From contig NZ_CP064786.1 in NCBI RefSeq assembly GCF_017094485.1, positions 1,984,001 to 2,048,000 of the forward strand: DNA of 64,000 nt, given 5' to 3'. The position numbers were made by a program, and so were the translations under genes. The notes below the pieces were generated by a model that did no database searches, was not told where the DNA came from, and was given only the letters and a program-made list of their open reading frames with translations. Source of the DNA: Natranaeroarchaeum sulfidigenes. Its GTDB lineage: Archaea; Halobacteriota; Halobacteria; Halobacteriales; Natronoarchaeaceae. Positions 52,974-62,209 of this stretch are shown piece after piece; position 1 is the stretch's first letter, and each line of letters starts with the position of its first letter.

Positions 52974-53062
52974 GCACCCAATACACCCAGTCCCAGTACT
53001 GTGGTTAGAAAAGCACCGCCAGCGCCGCAACGATTATACTGGCGGCCCGACGACACGGGATA

Positions 53063-54205
53063 ATGGCTACTGGATCCCCTTCCTCTATCGAAGTTCTCAT
53101 CGTCGATGACAATCCCCGGTTCGGCGAGCTGGCGGAGATGTTTCTCGAAGACGAGTTCGACGATTTCGCGGTCACGACTGCGACGAGCGCTGACGAGGGC
53201 GAGCGGCTGTTAGCCGAAAGCGATATCGACTGTATCGTCAGTGATTATCAGATGCCCGAACGCGATGGAATCGAGTTTTTACAGGCCGTTCGAGAGCACT
53301 CACCGGAGCTCCCATTCATCTTGATGACCGGGAAAGGTGACGAGACGGTCGCCAGCCGAGCGATTACGGCGGGCGTCACCGACTACATCAGGAAGGAAGC
53401 CGGGAGCGAACACTACGATCTGCTGGCTCATCGAATCCGGAACGTCGTCGAGCAGCGACGGGCCGAAGCGGCAAAGCAAGCGCGCAATCGTCGGATTCGG
53501 CGTGTCTACGAGCGGATCGATGACGGGTTCGTCGCACTGGATACGGAGTGGCGGCTAACGTACATGAACAGCCACGCGAGCGAGTTGCTCGACAGGGACC
53601 GCGAGGAGCTACTCGGTCAGTCCATTGCGGACGTGTTCCCGGGAATCGAAGAGACCGAGTTCTACGATGCGGCGAGGGATGTCCTCGCCGAAAAGGAGGC
53701 ATTCACGGTCGAAGAGCACTACGACCAACTCGACGCGTGGATAGAAGCGAGGATCTACCCGGATATCGACGGGCTTTCCGTCTACTTCCGCGATATCACG
53801 GAGCGAAAGGAACGCGAGAAGTCGCTGGAACGATCTCGAAAACGGTATCATGCGCTCGTTGATACAGCCCCGACCGCGATTCTGGTAACTGATGCGGAGA
53901 CGGGTGAGATCGTGGAGGCGAATCAGGCCGCAGAGAGCCTGATCGGCCACTCTTCCGAAGAGTTGTCCGGAGAACACCACAGCAAGATCCATCCAGAAGA
54001 GGACAGGGGGCTGTACGAGTCTCTCTTCCGTGAGCGTCTGAATAGCGGGTCGGGACTGGTCAACCGTCACGTCGACGGCTCACAGATATACGTCGAGCGG
54101 GCGGACGGCGAGCGGATCCCCGTCGAGATCTCCGCACAGGTCATCGAACTGGCGGACGAGCGACTTGTCCAGAGCGTCATCAGGGACGTGGTCAAACGGT
54201 CCTGA
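53063..54205 (+). CDS. REC-PAS-PAS signalling protein
   Basis: A 380-residue protein. The receiver domain (about 8-125) has acidic residues D15-D16, the phosphorylation site D61 in VSDYQMP, and K near KEAGS. Two PAS domains follow (about 145-255 and 265-378), joined by a coiled helix ending DITERKEREKSLERSRKRYHA. The protein stops after the second PAS domain (VIRDVVKRS), so no histidine kinase, GAF/bacterio-opsin activator or HTH output is present. It probably passes signals to a separate kinase. Starts at ATG 53063. Confidence 0.87.
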   Translation: MATGSPSSIEVLIVDDNPRFGELAEMFLEDEFDDFAVTTATSADEGERLLAESDIDCIVSDYQMPERDGIEFLQAVREHSPELPFILMTGKGDETVASRAITAGVTDYIRKEAGSEHYDLLAHRIRNVVEQRRAEAAKQARNRRIRRVYERIDDGFVALDTEWRLTYMNSHASELLDRDREELLGQSIADVFPGIEETEFYDAARDVLAEKEAFTVEEHYDQLDAWIEARIYPDIDGLSVYFRDITERKEREKSLERSRKRYHALVDTAPTAILVTDAETGEIVEANQAAESLIGHSSEELSGEHHSKIHPEEDRGLYESLFRERLNSGSGLVNRHVDGSQIYVERADGERIPVEISAQVIELADERLVQSVIRDVVKRS

Positions 54206-54211
54206 TCGGGT

Positions 54212-55402
54212 TCATCGGATCGGCTCAGTCTGGTCCCCAAGTGATTCCGATCCGGACGACCGAATGACATCCAGCGCAGTCATCAGGTCGGTACGTGAGA
54301 CCAGCCCGACAACGGTACCGAACCCGTCGACAACGAGGAGTCGGCCGATATCGTCCTGCTGGAGGGTCGTGATCGCCTCCATGGCGTCGGCATCGGGCGA
54401 AATCGTTCGGAGGTCTCTCGTCATGATATCATCGACGGTGTATGCGTCCCGTTCGACGGGCTGGACCTCTCTGGCGTCATCAAGTGTGACGATACCGACC
54501 GGTCGCCCATTCGACATTACGGGGTACCCGGTATGACGTTGTGTGAACATCTTCTGGAGCAGTTCGGATATCGTCATTTCCGGTGGGACGGTGTGAAGTC
54601 GTTCTGCGGGCGTCATCACGTCCGCGACGGTTACACCTTCGAGTGCGGCCTTCATCATCACCTGTTTCGCCTCCGTCGACGCCGCGATGTAGACAAAGAA
54701 GGCGACGCCGATCATGATGATGTTGAACGAAAACAGGCCGAACAGCCCCAGGAGCACGGCGAAGAACTTTCCGACCTCGGCGGCCATCTCGGTGGCACGC
54801 GCGTACGGCCGGTTTCTGGCGAGGAATGCCCGGAGGATCCGGCCCCCGTCCATTGGGAACGCCGGTATCATGTTGAATACGGCGAGGACGATATTCAGGA
54901 CGGCGAGATAGCCCAGTACGAACAGTGTTCCGAAGGTCACGATGGGGACCGATTCGAACGGCTCGACGAGCAGGACGCCGACGAACAGTCCATAACAGAC
55001 GAGGCCGACGAGGACGCTGACGATGGGGCCCGCGATAGCGATATTGAACTCCTGTCGCCAGTCTTCGGGCATCTCCGAGAGTGCGGCGATACCGCCGAAT
55101 ATCCAGAGCGTGATCGAGTCGATCGGGTAGCCGTATCGCATCGCGACGAACGAGTGGCCGAGCTCGTGCAGCAGAATACCGACGAACAGCCCTATCGCTG
55201 CGACAAGTCCGAGGGCCCAAGGTGTCAGCCCGGTGGTGATCGCATCCACTTCAATGCCCGCGGCGATCGCGTCGTTGAGCAACTCCGCGGTCGCCGTGAT
55301 CTGAGAGCCGATCAGATACGCGAACAGCGGTAGTACTAACAGAAAGGTGAGATCGAGCTTGATCGGGATACCGAATGCGGTACCGATCCGGAAACTTCGC
55401 AT
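54212..55402 (-). CDS. Site-2 protease-type zinc metalloprotease with CBS domains
   Basis: A 396-residue M50 intramembrane protease. The zinc site HELGH (H79, E80, H83) lies in the second hydrophobic region, and NMIPAFPMDGGR supplies the third ligand Asp. Six or so spans cover residues 18-235. Two CBS modules follow (VADVMTPAERLHTVPPE and VDDIMTRDLRTISPDA), which usually bind adenosyl ligands and control activity. It would cut regulatory proteins within the membrane. It is convergent with the preceding signalling gene, with only six bases between them. Confidence 0.92.
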   Translation of the reverse strand: MRSFRIGTAFGIPIKLDLTFLLVLPLFAYLIGSQITATAELLNDAIAAGIEVDAITTGLTPWALGLVAAIGLFVGILLHELGHSFVAMRYGYPIDSITLWIFGGIAALSEMPEDWRQEFNIAIAGPIVSVLVGLVCYGLFVGVLLVEPFESVPIVTFGTLFVLGYLAVLNIVLAVFNMIPAFPMDGGRILRAFLARNRPYARATEMAAEVGKFFAVLLGLFGLFSFNIIMIGVAFFVYIAASTEAKQVMMKAALEGVTVADVMTPAERLHTVPPEMTISELLQKMFTQRHTGYPVMSNGRPVGIVTLDDAREVQPVERDAYTVDDIMTRDLRTISPDADAMEAITTLQQDDIGRLLVVDGFGTVVGLVSRTDLMTALDVIRSSGSESLGDQTEPIR

Positions 55403-55456
55403 ACCCTCTCTTGGGGTGGCGCGACCTTGAATCTCCGGCCATCGCCATGACCGGTA

Positions 55457-55876
55457 CTACACCTCGACATCGAGACCGTCGTCCTGTGTTTCGTCGGATC
55501 TATCCACTTTCGGGACGTGGATCTCCAGTGTGCCGTTTCCTGTGATCGTTGCGGTTGCTGCGTTCGGGTCTACCTCGACATCGGCCGGGAGCTCTACTTC
55601 GCCCGTGAGTGCGAGTCCACGCCCGGGAAACACCGTCTCGAACCCGTCGTGCTCTTCGCGGAACCGGTCGATACGGATATGGAGACTCCCCTCGCTGAAC
55701 CGTACCTGAACATCATCCCGAGATGTCCCCGGTGCGTCGAACACAGCCAAGACTGCGTCGTCGCTTTCGAGCAAGTCGACCGGAATCGACTTGCTCTCCT
55801 GTACGTTACTGGAAACCCGGCCAACGCCACGGAGGAGCGTATTACTGACCGATCGACCGATCTCGCGGAGCGTCAT
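55457..55876 (-). CDS. Hsp20/alpha-crystallin family chaperone
   Basis: A 139-residue small heat-shock protein. The alpha-crystallin domain spans about 40-125, with the strand VLAVFDAPGTSRDDVQVRF, the loop RIDRFREEHDGFE, and GNGTLEIHVPKVD near the end. The C-terminal I-x-I motif is replaced by acidic residues (LDVEV). The start codon overlaps the stop of the upstream zinc-ribbon gene (ATGA), so they form an operon. Holds unfolded proteins under stress; targets unknown. Confidence 0.88.
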   Translation of the reverse strand: MTLREIGRSVSNTLLRGVGRVSSNVQESKSIPVDLLESDDAVLAVFDAPGTSRDDVQVRFSEGSLHIRIDRFREEHDGFETVFPGRGLALTGEVELPADVEVDPNAATATITGNGTLEIHVPKVDRSDETQDDGLDVEV

Positions 55877-56031
55877 ACGACGATCTCCTCGAGTACGGAC
55901 GAACGCTGACAGTACGGACAGACGAAGTCGTCGACTCCTACGTCGTCTGGCATATCGTAGGTGTAATGCAGTTCAAGCATATCGATCTCGCATTCATCGC
56001 TCGTACATTCGACTTCCAGAGTTGGTGGCAT
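55873..56031 (-). CDS. 52-residue zinc-ribbon protein (DUF7559-like)
   Basis: A short frame just before hsp20. The product has CTSDECEIDML and later CPYCQRSS, so two cysteine pairs (C-x4-C and C-x2-C) can bind one zinc. The middle ELHYTYDMPDDV is highly typical of a haloarchaeal mini zinc-ribbon family recalled as DUF7559. Its TGA overlaps the hsp20 ATG as ATGA. The coupling suggests a partner or regulator in protein quality control, but this is inference. Confidence 0.72.
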   Translation of the reverse strand: MPPTLEVECTSDECEIDMLELHYTYDMPDDVGVDDFVCPYCQRSSVLEEIVV

Positions 56032-56079
56032 ATCACCTCCTTGGGGCGTCAGGGAAAAACCGTTTTCGGCGACGGTGGT

Positions 56080-57465
56080 TCAAACAGGGAACGTCACTGT
56101 CCGCGTCGACTCGACATCGTCAGGGTGTATCGTCCGCCCGTCGACCGAGACGGGTTCGCCGTTCGAGAGTTTTCCGAACGCTGGACCGTCGGGGACGCCA
56201 GCCTCGCGGGCGAGTGAGGGATCGAATGCCATTGTTTGTGCGACGACTTGCCCGTTCTCACGGCGAACTGTCTCGTACTCCCCGTCGAGCACATCGACGA
56301 GCGCGTCGATGAGCGCATCGTAGTCAGACGTCTTCGAGACGGCCGCCCGTCCGCGTACCCGGTTGCCGTTCTCGACAGTCTCGAAAGCCAGTGTCGCCCG
56401 CTCGACTGCACTCCGTACCGTCGCGGACGCGATCCCCTGAGCCTCGTCGAGCAGGTCAGTCGGGAGCTCCTGGATAGTGTAGTCGTCCCAGCCCTCAGGC
56501 ACCGTCCCGAATCGGAGCCCGTCATCGATCGGGGAGAGCGCCGATTCGAGATCGTCTGCAAGCGCGAGTGGAACGTCGTCGACTTCACGGAGCCACGTCT
56601 CGCTCACGATCCGGTAGCCCGATTCCGAGAGCACCCGCCTGACATCGTCGAGATCGCGGTCCGTATCCGCGACGAGCGCGAACTCGGCCTCGCTTTGCTG
56701 GAACGCTTCGTCAAGGACGTCCCGGTGTCGCTCCGGAGGTCCGAGTTCATCGAGCGTCCAGTCGGCAGCGACGTGGCCGACGTGCCAGTCGGTCTCGCGG
56801 ACGATTCGCTCGAATCGCGGCGCGTAATGACCGCCCCCGATCCCGACGAGCTGTCGCCGCGGGGGTTCGCCGTTCTGTGTCTCGGTATCACCATCCAGGC
56901 GCTTCGCATGTGGCTTCACGTCCCGGAGGTCGAGGATCGAACGCGCGACGGCGGCTGCGGCCGTGGAATCTGCCCACTCCGCTTCGCCGCTTCCCAGTTC
57001 GACGAACATGGACGGGACGTCGACCTCGGTCGGGCCGTGATGGGTACACTCGATCCCGGTGTCGTAGTCGGCTGGAGCGTGTTCGTCAAACGCCGAGAGG
57101 ATTTCCGAGAGGGCGCTCGGACAGGTGGCGGCAAGCGAGCGATCCTCACCCCCGAACTCTGCTGGACCGAAGTTCCCGGTGAAGTGAGCCGTCAGCAGGG
57201 GTCCAGTATCCCCAGAATGCCGGGACGCAAAGACGAGGAGGTCTGGATCGTCAAACGGTTCGGCGGCATCGTCCAGTTCGAGATGCCAGTCGTCGAAGGT
57301 TCGAAGCTCGAAGCCATCGATCCGGAAGACATCGCCGCCACCCATGCCGTCCTCGCGGTGCTCGTCGACGCGTCTGTCCCAGTCCCGCGCTGCCAGTAGC
57401 TGCTCGAAGATGTGCTCGGACGCAGAGTCCGCCCTGCTGACGACGATCGCAATCACGATACGCAC
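56080..57465 (-). CDS. dtdA: D-aminoacyl-tRNA deacylase (archaeal type)
   Basis: A 461-residue DtdA/GEK1-type enzyme, which removes D-amino acids wrongly loaded onto tRNA. The N-terminal part has VVSRADSASEHI and FASRHSGDTGPLLTAHFTGN, with HHGPTEVDVPSMFVELGS and GIGGGHYAPRF further on; these His-rich motifs are the metal-binding signature of the family. The C-terminal 130 residues are a halophile extension of lower conservation. GTG start. It is divergent from aroE. Confidence 0.9.
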   Translation of the reverse strand: MRIVIAIVVSRADSASEHIFEQLLAARDWDRRVDEHREDGMGGGDVFRIDGFELRTFDDWHLELDDAAEPFDDPDLLVFASRHSGDTGPLLTAHFTGNFGPAEFGGEDRSLAATCPSALSEILSAFDEHAPADYDTGIECTHHGPTEVDVPSMFVELGSGEAEWADSTAAAAVARSILDLRDVKPHAKRLDGDTETQNGEPPRRQLVGIGGGHYAPRFERIVRETDWHVGHVAADWTLDELGPPERHRDVLDEAFQQSEAEFALVADTDRDLDDVRRVLSESGYRIVSETWLREVDDVPLALADDLESALSPIDDGLRFGTVPEGWDDYTIQELPTDLLDEAQGIASATVRSAVERATLAFETVENGNRVRGRAAVSKTSDYDALIDALVDVLDGEYETVRRENGQVVAQTMAFDPSLAREAGVPDGPAFGKLSNGEPVSVDGRTIHPDDVESTRTVTFPV

Positions 57466-57572
57466 TCAATGGACGAGGGGAGTAAAGCGCGTCGTTACTG
57501 CTGTGGCCGCACTCCGGCTGAATCCGAGCCCGCTCCGAACTGCTTATGCACCAGGACCGGGTTCTCACGGCC

Positions 57573-58373
57573 ATGGACGTGTACGGACTCCTCGGCAACC
57601 CGGTCGGTCACTCGCTGTCCCCGCCCATGCACGAGGCGGGCTACGAAGCGCTCGGTATCGACGCCCGATACGTCACGTTCGAACCCGAGCCCGCAGAACT
57701 CGGTCGGGCGATCGATGGCGCGGAGGCACTCGGTATCTCCGGACTGAACGTCACGATTCCGTTCAAACAGGACGTACTGGATCACGTCGACGTCGACGAG
57801 ATGGCGTCCCGGATCGGCGCGGTCAATACGATCGATTTTACCGGCGAGATGGTGACCGGACACAACACGGACGCGGCGGGCGCGCGACGGGCCTTCGAGC
57901 GTCACGACGTCGCTCTCGACGGGGAGAACGCAGTGGTCGTCGGTGCAGGCGGGGCTGGCCGTGCCATCTCGTTCATGCTCGCGGACGCCGGAGCGTCGGT
58001 CGCTATCGCCAACCGAACGGAATCGAGTGCGCACGAACTCGCTTCAGTAGTGCCGGGGGCAACGGGCCACGGCCTCGATTCACTGGAGGCACTGCTGGCG
58101 GACGCCTCGGTGCTGGTCAACGCAACCTGCGTCGGCATGGAAGAGGATGCAACCCCGGTTCCGGCCGAGGCCCTCCACGGTGATCTGGCAGTTCTCGACG
58201 CGGTCTACCGCCCCCTCGAAACCCGGCTCCTGCGCGACGCGGCGGCACAGGGAGCGACGACGATCGACGGCGCGTGGATGCTGCTGTATCAGGGCGTCGA
58301 GGCGTTCGAGCGCTGGACCGGCCGGGACGCGCCGGTCGATGCGATGAACGAGGCGCTCCGCACAGCGCTGTGA
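57573..58373 (+). CDS. aroE: Shikimate 5-dehydrogenase
   Basis: A 266-residue NADP-dependent enzyme reducing 3-dehydroshikimate. The shikimate site includes S14 and S16 (GHSLSPPMH), K65 in TIPFKQDV and D100 in HNTDAAGA. The Rossmann part has [11 protein letters not shown] and NRTESSA, Arg-Thr marking NADP preference. Standard length. The ATG at 57573 is about 30 bases after a TATA-like CTTATGC, and starts right at the first strand; a longer frame would add nine residues. Confidence 0.94.
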   Translation: MDVYGLLGNPVGHSLSPPMHEAGYEALGIDARYVTFEPEPAELGRAIDGAEALGISGLNVTIPFKQDVLDHVDVDEMASRIGAVNTIDFTGEMVTGHNTDAAGARRAFERHDVALDGENAVVVGAGGAGRAISFMLADAGASVAIANRTESSAHELASVVPGATGHGLDSLEALLADASVLVNATCVGMEEDATPVPAEALHGDLAVLDAVYRPLETRLLRDAAAQGATTIDGAWMLLYQGVEAFERWTGRDAPVDAMNEALRTAL

Positions 58374-58427
58374 AAATCGAGCCGGTGTCGGACGGGTTTA
58401 AGTAGAACGACTATCAACTATCTTGCA

Positions 58428-59036
58428 ATGTCACTGTTGGACAAGCTGAAGTCGCTTCTCGGGCTCGACAGCACCGACGAGAGGCAGCGTCAGGACGTTG
58501 GGGTGACGGTCGAACGAGATGTCGGTGGAGACGACCCAGACGCAAACGCCGTCGATACGGGCGGCGCTGCCGACGTGGAAGCGGACGAAGACACCGCCGA
58601 AGAAGACACCGACGAGGAACCCGATGATGCAACGGGGGAACCGGAAGAGGAGATCAACGCGGAGGACGAATCGGTCGATGAAGACGAACTGATCGACGAG
58701 GCAGAACCTGACGACGAAGAAGATGTCGCCGAGGACACCGAGTCGGAAGACGTAGTCCAGGAAGGTCACGATCCGGAAGACGATGCAGACGTTGCTGCGG
58801 ATGACGGCGAAGACGCAAACGAGGACGACGACGAAACAACGGAGGACCCGACAACCGAGAAGGGCGAGCTCGAAGACATCAAGGGAATCGGGCCCGCGTA
58901 CGCGGAGCGACTCGCGGATGTAGGAGTCGAGTCGATCGCCGACCTTGCCGCCGCCGACCCATCTGCGATCGCGGCCGAATCCGACCTTGCAGAATCCCGC
59001 GTCGAAAACTGGGTCGAGCAGGCGAAAGTCCGGTAA
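58428..59036 (+). CDS. Acidic protein with C-terminal helix-hairpin-helix domain
   Basis: A 202-residue protein in three parts. Residues 1-14 (MSLLDKLKSLLG) form an amphipathic helix. Residues 25-140 are an extremely Asp/Glu-rich disordered linker. Residues 145-202 hold a helix-hairpin-helix pair (IKGIGPAYAERLADVGVESI, then DPSAIAAESDLAESRVENWV), as in DNA-binding proteins and RNA polymerase alpha tails. DNA contact by the tail, with the amphipathic helix binding membrane or partner, is a reasonable guess. Function unproven. Confidence 0.75.
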   Translation: MSLLDKLKSLLGLDSTDERQRQDVGVTVERDVGGDDPDANAVDTGGAADVEADEDTAEEDTDEEPDDATGEPEEEINAEDESVDEDELIDEAEPDDEEDVAEDTESEDVVQEGHDPEDDADVAADDGEDANEDDDETTEDPTTEKGELEDIKGIGPAYAERLADVGVESIADLAAADPSAIAAESDLAESRVENWVEQAKVR

Positions 59037-59087
59037 GCGACTGCTCGAACCGGAAGATCATTATTCCGCGCGTTCCTTCCGGCAGAC

Positions 59088-60623
59088 ATGGACACACCGT
59101 CGGTCGTAACTACCAGCGAAGAGTTTCGAGCGACGGCCATGGACGTCACGTCGGGCACACGAATCCCGGTCGAGGTCCGCGTCGATGTCGAGGACCCGTT
59201 CGAGGCGTATCGGCGGGCGCGGAGAGGATCAGGGGGTGTCATCCTCGAAACCACCGGCGGTCAGCCCGGATGGGGGTACTTCGCTGTTGATCCGGTTGAA
59301 ATGATGACCACCCGCCCTGATGCAACACCCTGCGACGAGTCGAACCGGTCAAAAGGAACCGCCGTCTCTGGACACGAATCACCGTCGCTTACCGCTCTGC
59401 AAGGCCTGCTCGACGGCGAGACACTCGAGAGAGGGGACTGTTCGGTTCCGTACCCCTGCGGTGCCTTCGGCTGGCTTTCCTACGATCTGATCCGGGAGAT
59501 CGAGGACCTTCCCGAAAGGGCGGTCGACGATCGATCCCTCCCGCAGCTACAGATTGGCGTCTACGACCGGGTTGCCGCATGGACGGAACCACGGGCGGGT
59601 GAGACGACCCTTCGTATCACTGCCTGCCCGCGAGTGGACCCCGACGATCCCGGGACCGCCTACGAAACGGGCCGGGAACGAGCACTCGGGCTTGCGACCG
59701 CCGCTACAGAGGGCGATCCGACGGTGGGTGCACCGCCAGTCACAGGCGACACCGCCGAGTTTTCGAGCGATTGTGGACAGGAAGCGTTCGCCGACCGTGT
59801 CCGGACGATCAAAGAGTACATCCGCGACGGCGATACCTTTCAGACGAACGTTTCACAACGTCTGACCGCTCCGGCGGCAGTCCACCCGGTCGACACGTAC
59901 GCAGCCCTCCGGTCGGTCAACCCTGCACCGTACTCCGCACTGCTGGAGTTTCCGTCCGTAGATCTGGTCAGCGCCAGCCCTGAGCTCCTGCTGGAGCGCG
60001 AGGGTAACCGGATCGAGACCGAACCGATCGCCGGGACGCGACCACGCGGTGCGACCGAGGCGGAGGACGAGGCACTCGAAGCCGAACTGACGGGCGACGA
60101 GAAAGAGCGGGCAGAACACGCGATGCTGGTCGACCTGGAACGCAACGATCTCGGGAAGGTTGCCCGATACGGCAGCGTCGACGTCTCCGAATACCGGCGT
60201 GTCGACCGGTACTCCGAAGTAATGCATCTCGTCTCCCGCGTCGGGGCCGAACTGCGGGAAGATGCCACGCTCGCGGACGCCATCGCTGCGGTCTTCCCCG
60301 GCGGGACGATCACCGGAGCACCGAAACCCCGAACGATGGAGCTTATCGACGAGGTCGAAGCGACCCGCCGGGGGCCCTACACGGGGTCGATCGGCGTTCT
60401 CGGCTTCGACAGTCGGGCGACGCTGAATATCGTCATTCGAACGCTCGTCCGTCACGCCGACGAGTACCACCTCCGTGTCGGGGCAGGGATCGTCCACGAC
60501 TCAGAGCCCGAGCGGGAGTACGCCGAAACGCTGGACAAGGCACGTGCACTCGTCAGGGCCGTAGACGAGGCGCTTGGCGATCAGACGGCGATGGAACTCG
60601 ACACGGGAGGTGGTGAGTCGTGA
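59088..60623 (+). CDS. pabB: Aminodeoxychorismate/anthranilate synthase component I
   Basis: A 511-residue chorismate-binding enzyme: N-terminal domain to about 175, then the chorismate-binding domain. Motifs are [27 protein letters not shown] and [11 protein letters not shown]. The following genes, amidotransferase and class IV aminotransferase, are those of p-aminobenzoate synthesis, so PabB is the best call. However PIAGT has Ala where E. coli-type PabB has the catalytic Lys (PIKGT), a feature also seen in TrpE, so anthranilate synthase cannot be excluded. The stop shares one base with the next start. Confidence 0.8.
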   Translation: MDTPSVVTTSEEFRATAMDVTSGTRIPVEVRVDVEDPFEAYRRARRGSGGVILETTGGQPGWGYFAVDPVEMMTTRPDATPCDESNRSKGTAVSGHESPSLTALQGLLDGETLERGDCSVPYPCGAFGWLSYDLIREIEDLPERAVDDRSLPQLQIGVYDRVAAWTEPRAGETTLRITACPRVDPDDPGTAYETGRERALGLATAATEGDPTVGAPPVTGDTAEFSSDCGQEAFADRVRTIKEYIRDGDTFQTNVSQRLTAPAAVHPVDTYAALRSVNPAPYSALLEFPSVDLVSASPELLLEREGNRIETEPIAGTRPRGATEAEDEALEAELTGDEKERAEHAMLVDLERNDLGKVARYGSVDVSEYRRVDRYSEVMHLVSRVGAELREDATLADAIAAVFPGGTITGAPKPRTMELIDEVEATRRGPYTGSIGVLGFDSRATLNIVIRTLVRHADEYHLRVGAGIVHDSEPEREYAETLDKARALVRAVDEALGDQTAMELDTGGGES

Positions 60624-61288
60624 TGCTCGTCATCGACAATTACGACTCGTTTGCGTACAACCTCGTCCAGTTCGTCGCGGAGGCCGAGGCGAAAGAGCGT
60701 GATGCCGGGGCGACCGACGAAAAGAGCGTTATCGTCCGACGGAACGATGAGATCGACGTAGCGGGGATCCGGGCGCTCGATCCCGATGGTATCGTCATCT
60801 CGCCGGGCCCCGGCACGCCGGCGGACGCGGGCGTTTCGATCCCGATATTCGCAGAGACAACGTATCCGACGCTCGGTGTCTGCCTCGGGCATCAGGCGCT
60901 GTGTGCGGCCCACGGTGCGCCAGTGGTCCATGCGCCCGATGTCGTCCACGGGAAGCCCTCAACGATCGATCACGATGGGCGTGGAATCTTCGACAACATG
61001 CCCGAACAGTTCCGGGTCGGACGCTATCACTCACTGGCAGTCGAACGTGAGGATCTCCCGGACCCGCTCATGGAGACTGCTCGAACTGCGGACGAGCGAT
61101 CGATACTGATGGCCGTCCGCCACCGGGAGCGCCCCCACATCGGCGTCCAGTTCCATCCCGAGAGCATCCTGACCGGGACGGTCACACGAGACGACGATCG
61201 GGACGGCCTCGATCTGTCGGTCGGTAAACGCCTGATCGAGAACTTCTGTTCGTTCGCGAGATGCGTCGACGGGGGAGCCAAATCATGA
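60623..61288 (+). CDS. pabA: Glutamine amidotransferase (component II)
   Basis: A 221-residue class I amidotransferase supplying ammonia to the chorismate enzyme. The catalytic Cys is C87 in GVCLGHQAL, and the His-Glu pair lies in VQFHPESILTG. The N-terminal IDNYDSFAYNLVQ and oxyanion motif PGPGTP are typical of TrpG/PabA. It overlaps pabB by one base and pabC by four (ATGA), a tight operon. The same subunit may serve both anthranilate and aminodeoxychorismate synthesis. An extra GTG codon directly before the ATG is possible. Confidence 0.88.
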   Translation: MLVIDNYDSFAYNLVQFVAEAEAKERDAGATDEKSVIVRRNDEIDVAGIRALDPDGIVISPGPGTPADAGVSIPIFAETTYPTLGVCLGHQALCAAHGAPVVHAPDVVHGKPSTIDHDGRGIFDNMPEQFRVGRYHSLAVEREDLPDPLMETARTADERSILMAVRHRERPHIGVQFHPESILTGTVTRDDDRDGLDLSVGKRLIENFCSFARCVDGGAKS

Positions 61289-62145
61289 AGTACCACGTTG
61301 ATGGCGAGCTCGTCCCGGAGTCGGAGGCGACGGTGAACGTCCGCGATCGGGGCTTCATGTACGGTGATGCTGCGTTCGAGACCGTGCGCGCGTACGGCGG
61401 CACCGTCTTCGAGTGGGAGGCTCACGCGGACAGGCTGGCGAACACCTGTGAGACACTCGGGATCGACCACGGGATCGACGACGAGGAACTTCACGAGCGC
61501 GTACTCGAAACGCTCCGGGCCAACGACCTGACCGATGCGTACGTCAAACTCTCCATCTCGCGTGGCGTCCAGCCCGGTAAGCTGACCCCCGGGCCGACAA
61601 CCGATCCGACCGTTGTCGTCATCGTCGCAGAACTCCCACGCGGGGGAACGGAGGGAGAACCCGTCTGGGACGGTCCCGCGACCGTCCAGACGACGATGAC
61701 TCGGCGGGTTCCGGACGCCGCGATCCCGGCCGACGCGAAGACACACAACTACCTCAACGGGATCCTCGCACGAACCGAGTTGATCGAGGACGCCGACGAA
61801 GCGCTGTTGCGTGATACTGACGACTACGTCGCGGAGGGAGCGACGAGCAACGTATTTTTCGTTGGGGAGGACGGGCTTCACACACCGAGCCTCGATGGGC
61901 CGGTATTGCCGGGGATCACGAGATCGGTCGTCATCGAACTCGCTGATGAAGCCGACATTCCGGTCTATACGGGCCAGTACACACCCGACGACGTTCGCTC
62001 GGCAAAGGAAGCGTTCCTGACGAACTCGACGTGGGAGCTCCGGCCGATCGAGACGCTCGACGGCATCGAGATTGGCAGTGGGCCGGTGACCACGCTGCTC
62101 TCACGGCGGTTTGACGCGCGTGTCGAACGGGATCACTACGAGTGA
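61285..62145 (+). CDS. pabC: Class IV aminotransferase, likely aminodeoxychorismate lyase
   Basis: A 286-residue PLP enzyme of fold type IV. The Schiff-base lysine is K152 in ADAKTHNYLN, and DRGFMYGDAAFETVR and EGATSNVFFV are the family motifs. In this operon the lyase reaction that releases pyruvate and p-aminobenzoate is the natural role; branched-chain or D-amino acid aminotransferase activity is the sequence-level alternative. The start overlaps the pabA stop. It completes a three-gene pab unit. Confidence 0.83.
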   Translation: MKYHVDGELVPESEATVNVRDRGFMYGDAAFETVRAYGGTVFEWEAHADRLANTCETLGIDHGIDDEELHERVLETLRANDLTDAYVKLSISRGVQPGKLTPGPTTDPTVVVIVAELPRGGTEGEPVWDGPATVQTTMTRRVPDAAIPADAKTHNYLNGILARTELIEDADEALLRDTDDYVAEGATSNVFFVGEDGLHTPSLDGPVLPGITRSVVIELADEADIPVYTGQYTPDDVRSAKEAFLTNSTWELRPIETLDGIEIGSGPVTTLLSRRFDARVERDHYE

Positions 62146-62209
62146 TGGGTGGAATCCAAGCGGCCGGCCGCGTAACGTTTAATCCCCTCGGCCGAGCACT
62201 CGGAGATAG

